64,000 nucleotides of DNA from Halostagnicola sp. A56 (GTDB lineage: Archaea; Halobacteriota; Halobacteria; Halobacteriales; Natrialbaceae), in the NCBI RefSeq assembly GCF_000691505.1, contig NZ_JMIP02000014.1, positions 547,943 through 611,942 of the forward strand, in the 5' to 3' direction. The position numbers were made by a program, and so were the translations under genes. Positions within the stretch are counted from its first letter, which is position 1, and every line of letters begins with the position of its first letter. Positions 8,220-15,120 of this stretch are shown here, piece after piece. Below the pieces are notes generated by a model. That model was not told the DNA's origin. It was given only the letters and a program-made list of their open reading frames with translations, and ran no database searches.

Positions 8220-8323
8220 ACGATCTGTATTCGGTCTAGCAGCAAAACCCGTTTGGTTCGATAGTCGAATTTCCCCTTGAGTCGGCGGCTCCCATCGCCT
8301 CCTCGTGACGTGCGAGGCGACGA

Positions 8324-8812
8324 TTAGCGAGGCGACTCGAGGCGCTCTTTCGTTCGCCTGTGTCGGGTCCGGAACATGGGTTCGAATCCGATCCGGGAGA
8401 ACGGAGACACTACATCGCCGACGATGCCGAACGGAAGCGCGTACTCGACGTGATCGCGAAGGATCGTCTCGTCGCCGTCCGCATAAAACGAGTGCGTGTG
8501 GACCCACGTTTCGAACGGGCCGTCAACCATCTCGTCCCGAAAGAACGCGCTGCCGTCGGACCGTTCTCGCGCCGTAATGACCGACCGCCACCGCTGTCTC
8601 GGTCCGACACCGAACGGGCGTATCGAAAGCGATACATCGGTCCCGACGACGAGCACCGGTGGATCGCGGTCGCCGTCGGGGCCGACCACGGACTCGACGC
8701 GCAGGTTCAGCCAGTCGGGCGTGAGCGCCTCGAGTCCCGAAATCGACGAGTGAAACTCCCACACGTCCTCGAGGGGCGTCCGAACTCGCGTCTCTCGCTG
8801 GTAGGTGGCCAT
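8324..8812 (-). CDS. SRPBCC family protein (COG4276-like)
   Basis: A 162-residue START-fold protein beginning MATYQRETRVRTPLEDVWEF, with the middle strand GPFETWVHTHSF and a closing helix carrying PMFRTRHRRTKERL. Haloarchaeal members of this group are annotated as cyclase/dehydrase-like and have no proven ligand. It is unrelated in detail to the SRPBCC protein at the left end of the window. The gene is read on minus with short spacers on both sides. Confidence 0.82.
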   Translation of the reverse strand: MATYQRETRVRTPLEDVWEFHSSISGLEALTPDWLNLRVESVVGPDGDRDPPVLVVGTDVSLSIRPFGVGPRQRWRSVITARERSDGSAFFRDEMVDGPFETWVHTHSFYADGDETILRDHVEYALPFGIVGDVVSPFSRIGFEPMFRTRHRRTKERLESPR

Positions 8813-8875
8813 GCGCGGATAACGCTCTCGAGCGGGAAAAGGACGAAGCCGTCGTTCGTTGGGCCAGATTTGCGA

Positions 8876-9163
8876 TTACTTCAACCGCTCTTGCAGGAAA
8901 GACGGGTGTGCAGCCGTGACGCCGTCGATCTCGAGGATTTCGTCGGAAATGAGTTCGCCGAGTGAGTCGCCGTCTGCTGCTCGAACCTCCGCCATCAACA
9001 TGTGATCGCCACTCGAACTGTAGAGCGCTTCGACCTTCTGGAGGGATTTGAGCGCGTTCGTGGCCTCGACGTATCGCTCGCTGGCGACGTCGATCCCGAC
9101 GAGCGCGATCGTTTGACTCGAGAGTTTCTTCGGATCGATATCCGCACCGAAATTTTCCGTCGA
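8876..9163 (-). pseudogene. Lrp/AsnC regulator, 5'-truncated (ligand-binding half only)
   Basis: The frame encodes the C-terminal RAM (ligand-binding) domain of an Lrp-type regulator: ADIDPKKLSSQTIALVGIDV, then EALYSSSGDHMLMAEVR and the end AHPSFLQERLK. The upstream part that should hold the helix-turn-helix is missing. Reading upstream, the frame meets TGA at 9164-9166, immediately beside the first provirus gene. About 95 codons survive of a usual 150 or so. The gene was therefore cut at about 9.165 kb, either by provirus integration followed by deletion or by an assembly join. Confidence 0.75.
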
Positions 9164-9197
9164 TCAGTGAAGCTCGCAGTTCTTCGGGGTAATTCCC

Positions 9198-9446
9198 ATG
9201 ACCGATAATCGGACCGCAACGCGACTGATAAAGACGGCCATCGCCGGCGTTATTCTTCTCGCGCTATTCGCCAGTTGGTTGGCGATGGAATGGACCGGTC
9301 GTGAACCCGATTCACTCATTCTTATAGGTGCTGTCGCGATCGCCCTCGGTGCGGGCTACTACCTCTGGGATGACGCGATGAGTGATGGCGTCCAAGCTGT
9401 CGGCGACCTCCAAGGCGAGGATGGTGGCGACAGTCAAGAGGACTGA
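9198..9446 (+). CDS. 82-residue two-TM protein of the provirus (holin-like architecture)
   Basis: An 82-residue protein with a short basic N-terminus (MTDNRTATRLIK), a membrane helix at about 13-31, a short loop with GREPDS, a second helix at about 37-55 and an acidic C-terminal tail (GEDGGDSQED). It is the first gene after the truncated lrp and points into the provirus. The next gene encodes a protein of the same length and layout. Small two-TM viral proteins are often holins, but no sequence family is recognised, so the role is open. Confidence 0.6.
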   Translation: MTDNRTATRLIKTAIAGVILLALFASWLAMEWTGREPDSLILIGAVAIALGAGYYLWDDAMSDGVQAVGDLQGEDGGDSQED

Positions 9447-9529
9447 TAGATGCCATGTCTGTTAGACCACAATCCGATAATCTGCTGTACCGCGCGAAAA
9501 TCGAGCTCGTCTGTCTGGGGAGAACGCTA

Positions 9530-9778
9530 ATGCCTGATAAAGAGACACACGAGCGGACGATCGCGACAATCGTTCTGTTCGGTGTCTGGGCGGCGATCGT
9601 CCTTGGACCGATGTTTTTCGGGGCCCGACCCGCACCATGGGAACTTCAGCTTGGAACGACCGCCGTCGTGTTCCTCGTGATCGGCAGGATGTGGGACCTC
9701 GAGGTCGAGCGCGTCCTCGATGGAATCACGATCTCGACCGACGGCGGCCAGCCTCGAGACGATGATCGCGAGGACTGA
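9530..9778 (+). CDS. Second 82-residue two-TM protein of the provirus
   Basis: This protein has the same plan as its neighbour: a charged N-terminus (MPDKETHERT), TM1 about 12-30, a short loop ARPAPWEL, TM2 about 40-57 and an acidic tail ending DDDRED. The ATG at 9530 is preferred because GGGGAG lies eight bases upstream and it gives a family-like length. An in-frame ATG at 9455 would add 25 residues that look less membrane-compatible. The pair may form a hetero-oligomeric membrane function of the virus such as lysis timing or superinfection exclusion; this is inference. Confidence 0.55.
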   Translation: MPDKETHERTIATIVLFGVWAAIVLGPMFFGARPAPWELQLGTTAVVFLVIGRMWDLEVERVLDGITISTDGGQPRDDDRED

Positions 9779-9785
9779 CCCTGCC

Positions 9786-9800
9786 TATTTATAGTATATA
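9786..9800 (+). promoter_or_regulatory. TATA-type promoter of the provirus late operon
   Basis: An AT-rich stretch TATTTATAGTATATA stands out in GC-rich DNA, 37-51 bases upstream of the terminase small-subunit ATG. Spacing fits an archaeal TATA box with a leader of roughly 20 bases. It probably drives the whole packaging and head operon. Confidence 0.55.
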
Positions 9801-9836
9801 CTACCCCCGATCACTCCTGAACGATTTTCGAACTTC

Positions 9837-10526
9837 ATGAGCACCAAACAACGCCGCGTCACGCTCGCGCTGAAGTGGCACTACCTCGACAACCTCGAGG
9901 TCAGTGACATCAAGCAGCGATTCGAGGACGAAGGCATCGGCTCCTACGCCGAGTCGACCATCCGCCGGTACCTCAACGAGGATCCTGCCGACGAGGTCCT
10001 CGAGATGATCGAGGAGGAACACGCGAACGCTCGACTCCAGATCGCCGAACGCGAAGAGCGGATGTTCCAGCGAGCTCGCAGTGCCGAGTCCCAGTCTCTC
10101 GAGGACCAGCCGATCGTTCGCGTCACTCCGAAGACAGACACTGTCTCGACCGACCGCGAGACGCCGATGCGATGGCCAGCGTGGGAGATCGTCGAACCCG
10201 GAGACGACGACTGGCCGGAGTGGGCGACCGAGCGCGACATCATCATCCGGTTCCTCGAGAACGAAACGACGTCGATCAGGCCGGGCGGCGAGTATCCGCT
10301 TCGGGCAATCGACGGCTCGCCGCGATACACGAAGGAACTGGATGGCCTCGAGCGCGACCAACCAGATCTCCAGGGGCAGGCGATGGCTCGGCAGGAACAG
10401 TCCCAGCACCTCCAGGCAAAAGGCGACGTGCTCGGCGTCTACAAGGACAAGGTCGAACTGAGCGGCGAAGGCGGCGGCGCAATCGAGGTAACAGTCAACC
10501 GTGAGCGCTACGAGCCCGACGAGTGA
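9837..10526 (+). CDS. Terminase small subunit-like HTH protein
   Basis: A 229-residue protein with an N-terminal homeodomain-like HTH (LALKWHYLDNLEVSDIKQRF, then GSYAESTIRRYLN at 36-48) followed by a helical region with EMIEEEHANARLQIAERE. Position directly before the large terminase and the DNA-binding start identify it as the small terminase that recognises the viral genome end. The C-terminal segment GGGAIEVTVNRERYEPDE is typical of this class. Its last 26 bases overlap the GTG start of the large subunit. It follows a clear TATA element. Confidence 0.75.
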   Translation: MSTKQRRVTLALKWHYLDNLEVSDIKQRFEDEGIGSYAESTIRRYLNEDPADEVLEMIEEEHANARLQIAEREERMFQRARSAESQSLEDQPIVRVTPKTDTVSTDRETPMRWPAWEIVEPGDDDWPEWATERDIIIRFLENETTSIRPGGEYPLRAIDGSPRYTKELDGLERDQPDLQGQAMARQEQSQHLQAKGDVLGVYKDKVELSGEGGGAIEVTVNRERYEPDE

Positions 10527-11826
10527 GCCAGTCGAGATCGGCGGCGAGTACTGGGATGCCCAACTCCGAGCGTTTGACGCCCTCGAGTCAGGCAACTACG
10601 ACGTCGTCGTCTTCCGCGCTGGCTACGGTGGTGGCAAAACCCTGTTCGGGAGCGACTTCGTCCTCGGCGAGGCGATGCAGATCCCGAACGGACACTCGCT
10701 CGTTCTCGCACCCGACAAGACGAAGGGTGGGCCAGCGACGTACAAGGGCTTCTACGAGCGCCTCCCTGGAGAGAACACAGTCCCGAACGATGCTGACGGC
10801 GATCCGGAGAACTCGCCGATCGTCGCCGGCCACCACGGCACCAAGCATCGGGTCACGCTCATCAACGGGCACATCATCCAGCTCGGTGGCGCGGACATCT
10901 GGAGCCGGTTCGCCGGCACGGAGTTCAACGTCATCTGGTGCGACGAGGTCGCCCACTACGGGACGACCGACCTCTACGACCTGCACGAGATGCTCGTCAC
11001 GCGCCAGCGCACCGAGGAGGGGCCGAACGTCACGCTCTGGACGTCGACCGGAAATGGGTTCGACCAGTTCTACGACATCACCGAGCGCCGGATCCAGCCT
11101 GACGGCAAGGGCGGTGAAGAGAAATTGCCGTGGGCAGACCGGATGAAAGTGATTGTCGGCGACACGCGAGACAACCCGTTCCACAACGAACTCGAGAAAA
11201 TGAAAGCTCAGTTCGAAGGGAGCGACCGGGAAAAACAAGCGCTCGAGGGCGGCTTCTCGGCATCGGAAGGGCTCGTGTACGGCCAATTCACTAGAAAGAA
11301 GCACGTCCGGTCTCGGGACGACATCGACATCCTGGATGACAGGCGTATGTACGGATACGACTACGGCTGGAAAGATCCCCGCGTTATCATCGAGTACGGA
11401 CGAACGCCCGCCGATCAGTACGTTGCCTACGACTGTTACTATGAATCGGGGAAGTCAGTCGAACACGCGATCGACTGGCTCCAGGACAACGACAAACCGG
11501 TCGGGCCGATCTACTGCGACCACGACCCCGAGCATATTGACAAGTTCCGGAAAGCTGGCTTCGCAGCAGAGGCCGCGAATAAGGATCTCGACGAGGGGAT
11601 CAACGAAGTCCGTAGTGTCCTCGAGGTCGACCCCGACGTCGGGGCCGGCCTGATCGTCGTCGACGAGTTGACGGAGCTCGTCAACGAGTTCCAGTCCTAC
11701 AAGGAGGCCGACGTCGGCACCTCGAGGGCCGAGGATCACTGTCTCGACGTCACCCGGTACGCGATTATGGGCGATCGGTACGTCGAGGACGAAGACGACG
11801 GCCCCAGCGGCTCCGGCACTTGGTGA
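10501..11826 (+). CDS. Terminase large subunit
   Basis: A 441-residue DNA-packaging motor. The ATPase carries a Walker A-like GYGGGKT (41-47), Walker B VIWCDEVA (144-151) and the coupling motif LWTSTGNG around 180. The C-terminal RNase-H-like nuclease shows MYGYDYGWKDP near 283, YCDHDPE, and a late acidic VVDEL. The start is GTG, overlapping the small subunit, which implies translational coupling. The length is typical of tailed-virus terminases. Confidence 0.92.
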   Translation: MSATSPTSEPVEIGGEYWDAQLRAFDALESGNYDVVVFRAGYGGGKTLFGSDFVLGEAMQIPNGHSLVLAPDKTKGGPATYKGFYERLPGENTVPNDADGDPENSPIVAGHHGTKHRVTLINGHIIQLGGADIWSRFAGTEFNVIWCDEVAHYGTTDLYDLHEMLVTRQRTEEGPNVTLWTSTGNGFDQFYDITERRIQPDGKGGEEKLPWADRMKVIVGDTRDNPFHNELEKMKAQFEGSDREKQALEGGFSASEGLVYGQFTRKKHVRSRDDIDILDDRRMYGYDYGWKDPRVIIEYGRTPADQYVAYDCYYESGKSVEHAIDWLQDNDKPVGPIYCDHDPEHIDKFRKAGFAAEAANKDLDEGINEVRSVLEVDPDVGAGLIVVDELTELVNEFQSYKEADVGTSRAEDHCLDVTRYAIMGDRYVEDEDDGPSGSGTW

Positions 11827-11834
11827 TTTTACCT

Positions 11835-13424
11835 ATGAGCGATACAACTGACGACGACCTCGAGGAGACAGTGGCAGAGGATCATGACTACAAAGCACTC
11901 GAGGGCCTGACTGCGATCGAGCAGCTCGATGAGGATACTTTGGAACTCATTGCGATGCAGCAGGTCGACATGCAGATGCGGCAGGCGATGGCCACCAACC
12001 TCGGCCAGAACATCGCTGGGGCTGACGATGACGACCTCCCTGACTACTACGAGATCTTCGACTGGGATCCGAACCCATCGACAGCCGACTTCTACGCCCT
12101 CGCACTCCGCAACCCGTACGCGTTCGCTGTCACGTTCTTGCCGGCCTCGACGTCCTGGCGTGACCCGCCAACGATCGTCGACGATGCCGAACCGGATTCG
12201 ACAACGGACTCGCAGACGCAGTTCGAAAAGGACATCGACCGCATCGTACGCGAGCACAACCTCTGGGACTACACGAAACGGGCGGACAAGCTGGCCGGAA
12301 TCGGTGACTACGGCTGTCTCGTGCTCGTCTTCGACGACGTCCAGCAGAGCGATGTCACGGACGACGACGGGAACGTCGACTCACAAGCGTTTGCACAGCC
12401 CGCCGATGGCGCAGAGCAGCTAGTCGAGCTCCGTCCGTTCTCGAGGCTCTCGATCGAGCAAGTCGTCCTCGGTGGTCCAACCTCGGGCCGCTGGGGGAAA
12501 CCCGTCGAGTACCAGATCGACCTCGATGACGAGGATGACGAGGAGTTCGACACTCGCACTGAAGACGGGATGGAATCGGACCTACTCCGCGTCCATCACT
12601 CTCGAGTCATCCATATCCATTCGGATGAACTGCTCGACGACCAGATCCGGGGCATCCCGCGCCAACAGGCCTGCTACAACAATCTGATCGATATCGAGAA
12701 GGCGCTCGGCAGTGCCGGTGAACTGGCCTACCGAGCCTCGGCGTGGGGGATCAACGTCAACATAGACAAGGACTACCAGCTCGACAACGACAACGCGCTG
12801 ACCGAACATCTGCACCGCTGGCAGGTCGGCCTCGAGAACGTCCTTCGGACCCACGGCGCCGCGGATGTCCAGAATCTCGGTGGCGAAGAGATCGATCCTT
12901 CCGGGGTGATCGATCCGAACATCGAAGCGATCAGTTCTCAGCCGTATATGCCACCCCAGTCGGTCCTCAAGGGCAACGAGACTGGTGAGCGGGCGACTGG
13001 TGAGGATCTCAAGAACTGGTACGGCGAGATTCAGGAGCGTCGCGAGACGTTCATCACGCCGACGATCGTCCGAGCGCTTATCGATCGCCTGATCGACCTC
13101 GGGATCGTAGCGCCACCGCGACGCGGGCCCAGTAAGTACTCTGTCGAGTGGGATCCGCTCGCCGAGTTGAGCGAGAAGAATCAGGCCGAGGTGCGGAACA
13201 TCCGCTCCGAAGTTCTCGAACGGGTTGTCGGCGTCGGGCTGACTCCCGAACAGCGCCTCGAATATCTGTGCGATGGCTCACTCCCGACAGAACTGCATGA
13301 TGTCGCAGATGATATCGCTGCGCTCGAGGACGCCGAGGCCACGGCGGCCGCTGCTCGAGACGTCGATGAAATGACTGCGGAGTACGAGGCGGTCACCGAC
13401 GGAGGAATATCCGAAGATGACTGA
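11835..13424 (+). CDS. Portal protein (DUF1073-like)
   Basis: A 529-residue protein in the portal slot after the terminase. Family features include LALRNPYAFAVTFLPAS, WDYTKRADKLAGIGDYGCLVLVFDD, the HHSRVIHIHSDELLDDQIRG block and the PPQSVLKGNETGERATGEDLKNWY stem region, read in parts. The last is close to the DUF1073/phage-portal family in which a Ser/Gly-rich loop precedes the tunnel helix. It forms the dodecameric ring through which DNA is packaged. The C-terminus is helical and acidic. The ATG before SDTTDDD is used; its stop overlaps the next start by eight bases. Confidence 0.88.
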   Translation: MSDTTDDDLEETVAEDHDYKALEGLTAIEQLDEDTLELIAMQQVDMQMRQAMATNLGQNIAGADDDDLPDYYEIFDWDPNPSTADFYALALRNPYAFAVTFLPASTSWRDPPTIVDDAEPDSTTDSQTQFEKDIDRIVREHNLWDYTKRADKLAGIGDYGCLVLVFDDVQQSDVTDDDGNVDSQAFAQPADGAEQLVELRPFSRLSIEQVVLGGPTSGRWGKPVEYQIDLDDEDDEEFDTRTEDGMESDLLRVHHSRVIHIHSDELLDDQIRGIPRQQACYNNLIDIEKALGSAGELAYRASAWGINVNIDKDYQLDNDNALTEHLHRWQVGLENVLRTHGAADVQNLGGEEIDPSGVIDPNIEAISSQPYMPPQSVLKGNETGERATGEDLKNWYGEIQERRETFITPTIVRALIDRLIDLGIVAPPRRGPSKYSVEWDPLAELSEKNQAEVRNIRSEVLERVVGVGLTPEQRLEYLCDGSLPTELHDVADDIAALEDAEATAAAARDVDEMTAEYEAVTDGGISEDD

Positions 13425-13716
13425 GGAAATCAAAACACTGGATGATGAAACTGAGCACGGTGGTATCGATCCTCGATCGTATCTCGGCTACGTGTGGGAT
13501 GTAGTCAGTAGCTCGGTTGGGAAAGCCTGGCTCAAGGAGTTCGCTGAGATCCGCGACGAGGACTGGGTTGATTTCCGCTGTGACAGCTGTGGCGACATCG
13601 TTCACATGGGTCACGACGAACCGGACGGTGTGTGGATCCGTGTGAACGAGCACGCCATCTGCTCGACCTGTATCCTCGGTCTCGTCGATGATGGCGAAGA
13701 GGTGGATGATGACTGA
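13417..13716 (+). CDS. Small zinc-ribbon protein 1 of the provirus
   Basis: A 99-residue acidic protein with one likely zinc ribbon: FRCDSCGDIVHMGH (Cys55/Cys58) pairs with AICSTCILGL (Cys82/Cys85). The N-terminal half is helical and has no recognised family. It overlaps the portal gene at its start and the next gene at its stop (ATGACTGA), so it is read as part of the head operon. It is the first of four successive tiny Cys-rich proteins between portal and MuF. Confidence 0.7.
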   Translation: MTEEIKTLDDETEHGGIDPRSYLGYVWDVVSSSVGKAWLKEFAEIRDEDWVDFRCDSCGDIVHMGHDEPDGVWIRVNEHAICSTCILGLVDDGEEVDDD

Positions 13717-13870
13717 CCCATTCGCCGGCATGCGACTCCGGTGTACGTACTGCCGTCCACATCCGCCGAAAGGGCCCAAGGCCTTCCGGAAGCCGGACGA
13801 TCCCGAGACTGTCTGTCGGTGCCAGCGTTGTGGCAAGAAGCACTCGACGGACTCACTCGAGGTGATCTAG
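13709..13870 (+). CDS. Small zinc-ribbon protein 2 of the provirus
   Basis: A 53-residue protein with two CxxC pairs: LRCTYCRPHPP near the start and CRCQRCGKKHS near the end. The middle is Pro/Lys-rich (PKGPKAFRKPDD). It starts inside the stop region of the previous gene, the usual sign of coupled translation. It probably binds one zinc ion; the function is unknown. The ATG before TDPFAGMRL is taken rather than earlier in-frame ATGs because of the ATGACTGA overlap. Confidence 0.6.
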   Translation: MTDPFAGMRLRCTYCRPHPPKGPKAFRKPDDPETVCRCQRCGKKHSTDSLEVI

Positions 13871-13873
13871 TCG

Positions 13874-14032
13874 ATGTCGATCAATGTCGGTGCCAAGCTG
13901 GCGGCGGCTGTTGACGCTGGTTACTTCTACTGCGAAGTTTGTGAGAGACGAGTCGACATGTCGGAGGTCTCCGGCTACGACGAAGCACGTGAGCGTGTCC
14001 TCTCTCACGCGGAGGAAGAACATGGCGACTAA
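13874..14032 (+). CDS. Small zinc-finger protein 3 of the provirus
   Basis: A 52-residue protein starting MSINVGAKLAAAVDAGYFYC. It has a C2H2-like arrangement: CEVC (20-23) followed 24 residues later by His in VLSHAEEEH. One short helix precedes and one follows the Cys pair. It was located by the stop-start spacing of neighbours: it begins three bases after the previous stop and its end overlaps the next start by 11 bases. The role is unknown; a nucleic-acid or protein adaptor is plausible. Confidence 0.55.
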   Translation: MSINVGAKLAAAVDAGYFYCEVCERRVDMSEVSGYDEARERVLSHAEEEHGD

Positions 14033-14147
14033 GTGCGCGTTCGAGGACTGCGAGAACATCACGCTGGCCGTCGTCACATCGGGCGAGGGAGACGCCGTCT
14101 GCAACGACTGCACCCCACGAATCCTCAACGGAGAAACACCACCATGA
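14022..14147 (+). CDS. Small zinc-ribbon protein 4 of the provirus
   Basis: A 41-residue protein with Cys5 and Cys10 in KCAFEDCEN and a CxxC in VCNDCTPR, enough for one zinc ribbon. Its stop overlaps the MuF start as ATGA. It closes the run of four mini zinc proteins inserted between the portal and MuF genes. No family is recognised. Confidence 0.55.
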   Translation: MATKCAFEDCENITLAVVTSGEGDAVCNDCTPRILNGETPP

Positions 14148-15046
14148 GCGTCCAGCCTGCTCCCCTTCGGCACGCCGACATCTGCGAGTGTCACGCGTGC
14201 GAAAGTCACGAGCTCGTCGCAGCGACGCCAGCGTCGGAACTCGAACTCGAGCAGTCTGGCCGACTCGACCCGACCGGCACGATCAGCTACCAGCGCGATC
14301 TCGCCCGCTTCCTTCGCGGTCGGATCAACTCGCTGAATGCCGACCTCCGAAAGCGGATCGTCGAGGACGACGTCTTCGGTCTCGGCGATAGCGACGCCGA
14401 GTGGAGAGGGCCTCGAGAAGCCCAACTGATGCGGCTGGACTCCTGGTTCGATAACGCCGAGAACCGACTCGTCCACGATCGCGTTGACTCCGACGAGGTC
14501 CGATCGATACTCGAGACGGCGGCGAAGAGTGGGATCATCGATGGTCACGCCGATCTCCGGGAGTTCGACATCCCGACCGACGACGCCGCGGACGTCCTCG
14601 AGCAGGACGCCGTCCAGGAGCAGATCGACAGCGTTCACGAGAACGTTCGCGATCGCGTTGGAACCGCAATCGAAGACTACCGATCGGACGTCCGCCGTCT
14701 CGTGTCGGCTGGCCTCGCTTCCAACGTGGCTCGTAGAACGCTCGCGAAGGATATCACGGAGCGAGCGACAGTCTACAACTCGCACGTCACCGCCCAGGCG
14801 TCGGGCGAGGTCGTCAACCAGTACTCGACGACGCAACTGACATCCTACGACCGAGTCGACGCCGAGATCGAACTCGAGACGGAAGTCGAGTACGTCGATG
14901 CCGGTGACAGCCGAGTTTGTCAGCGCTGCCTCGAGCTCTCCGCACAGGAGTGGACGCTCGAGAAAGCGCAAGCCCAGAACCCGATCCCGGTCCACGGCTA
15001 CTGCCGATGTCGCTTCCGGGTGAAAGACGCACGATCGCTGTTCTAA
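14144..15046 (+). CDS. MuF-like head morphogenesis protein
   Basis: A 300-residue protein with the phage MuF (SPP1 gp7-like) C-terminal domain: EYVDAGDSRVCQRCLEL around 250 and PVHGYCRCRFRV near the end, the conserved D-x-R-V-C and H-x-x-C-R-C signature. MuF proteins associate with the portal and help in head assembly or ejection. The N-terminal segment also contains a Cys/His cluster (CECHACESH at 14-22) that could be a further zinc site. Its start is fused to the preceding stop (ATGA). Confidence 0.85.
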   Translation: MSVQPAPLRHADICECHACESHELVAATPASELELEQSGRLDPTGTISYQRDLARFLRGRINSLNADLRKRIVEDDVFGLGDSDAEWRGPREAQLMRLDSWFDNAENRLVHDRVDSDEVRSILETAAKSGIIDGHADLREFDIPTDDAADVLEQDAVQEQIDSVHENVRDRVGTAIEDYRSDVRRLVSAGLASNVARRTLAKDITERATVYNSHVTAQASGEVVNQYSTTQLTSYDRVDAEIELETEVEYVDAGDSRVCQRCLELSAQEWTLEKAQAQNPIPVHGYCRCRFRVKDARSLF

Positions 15047-15120
15047 CTCCCAGACCGATGACCCCCGTACGACACCCACCGCGAGAGCGGTGAGGGGCGA
15101 GGACCTGGGCCGATGTAACC

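Noticed and set aside
8376-8400. GGGTTCGAATCC, a T-loop-like tRNA sequence
   Set aside because: It encodes part of the SRPBCC protein on minus, and no acceptor stem, D-arm or anticodon arm can be folded around it.
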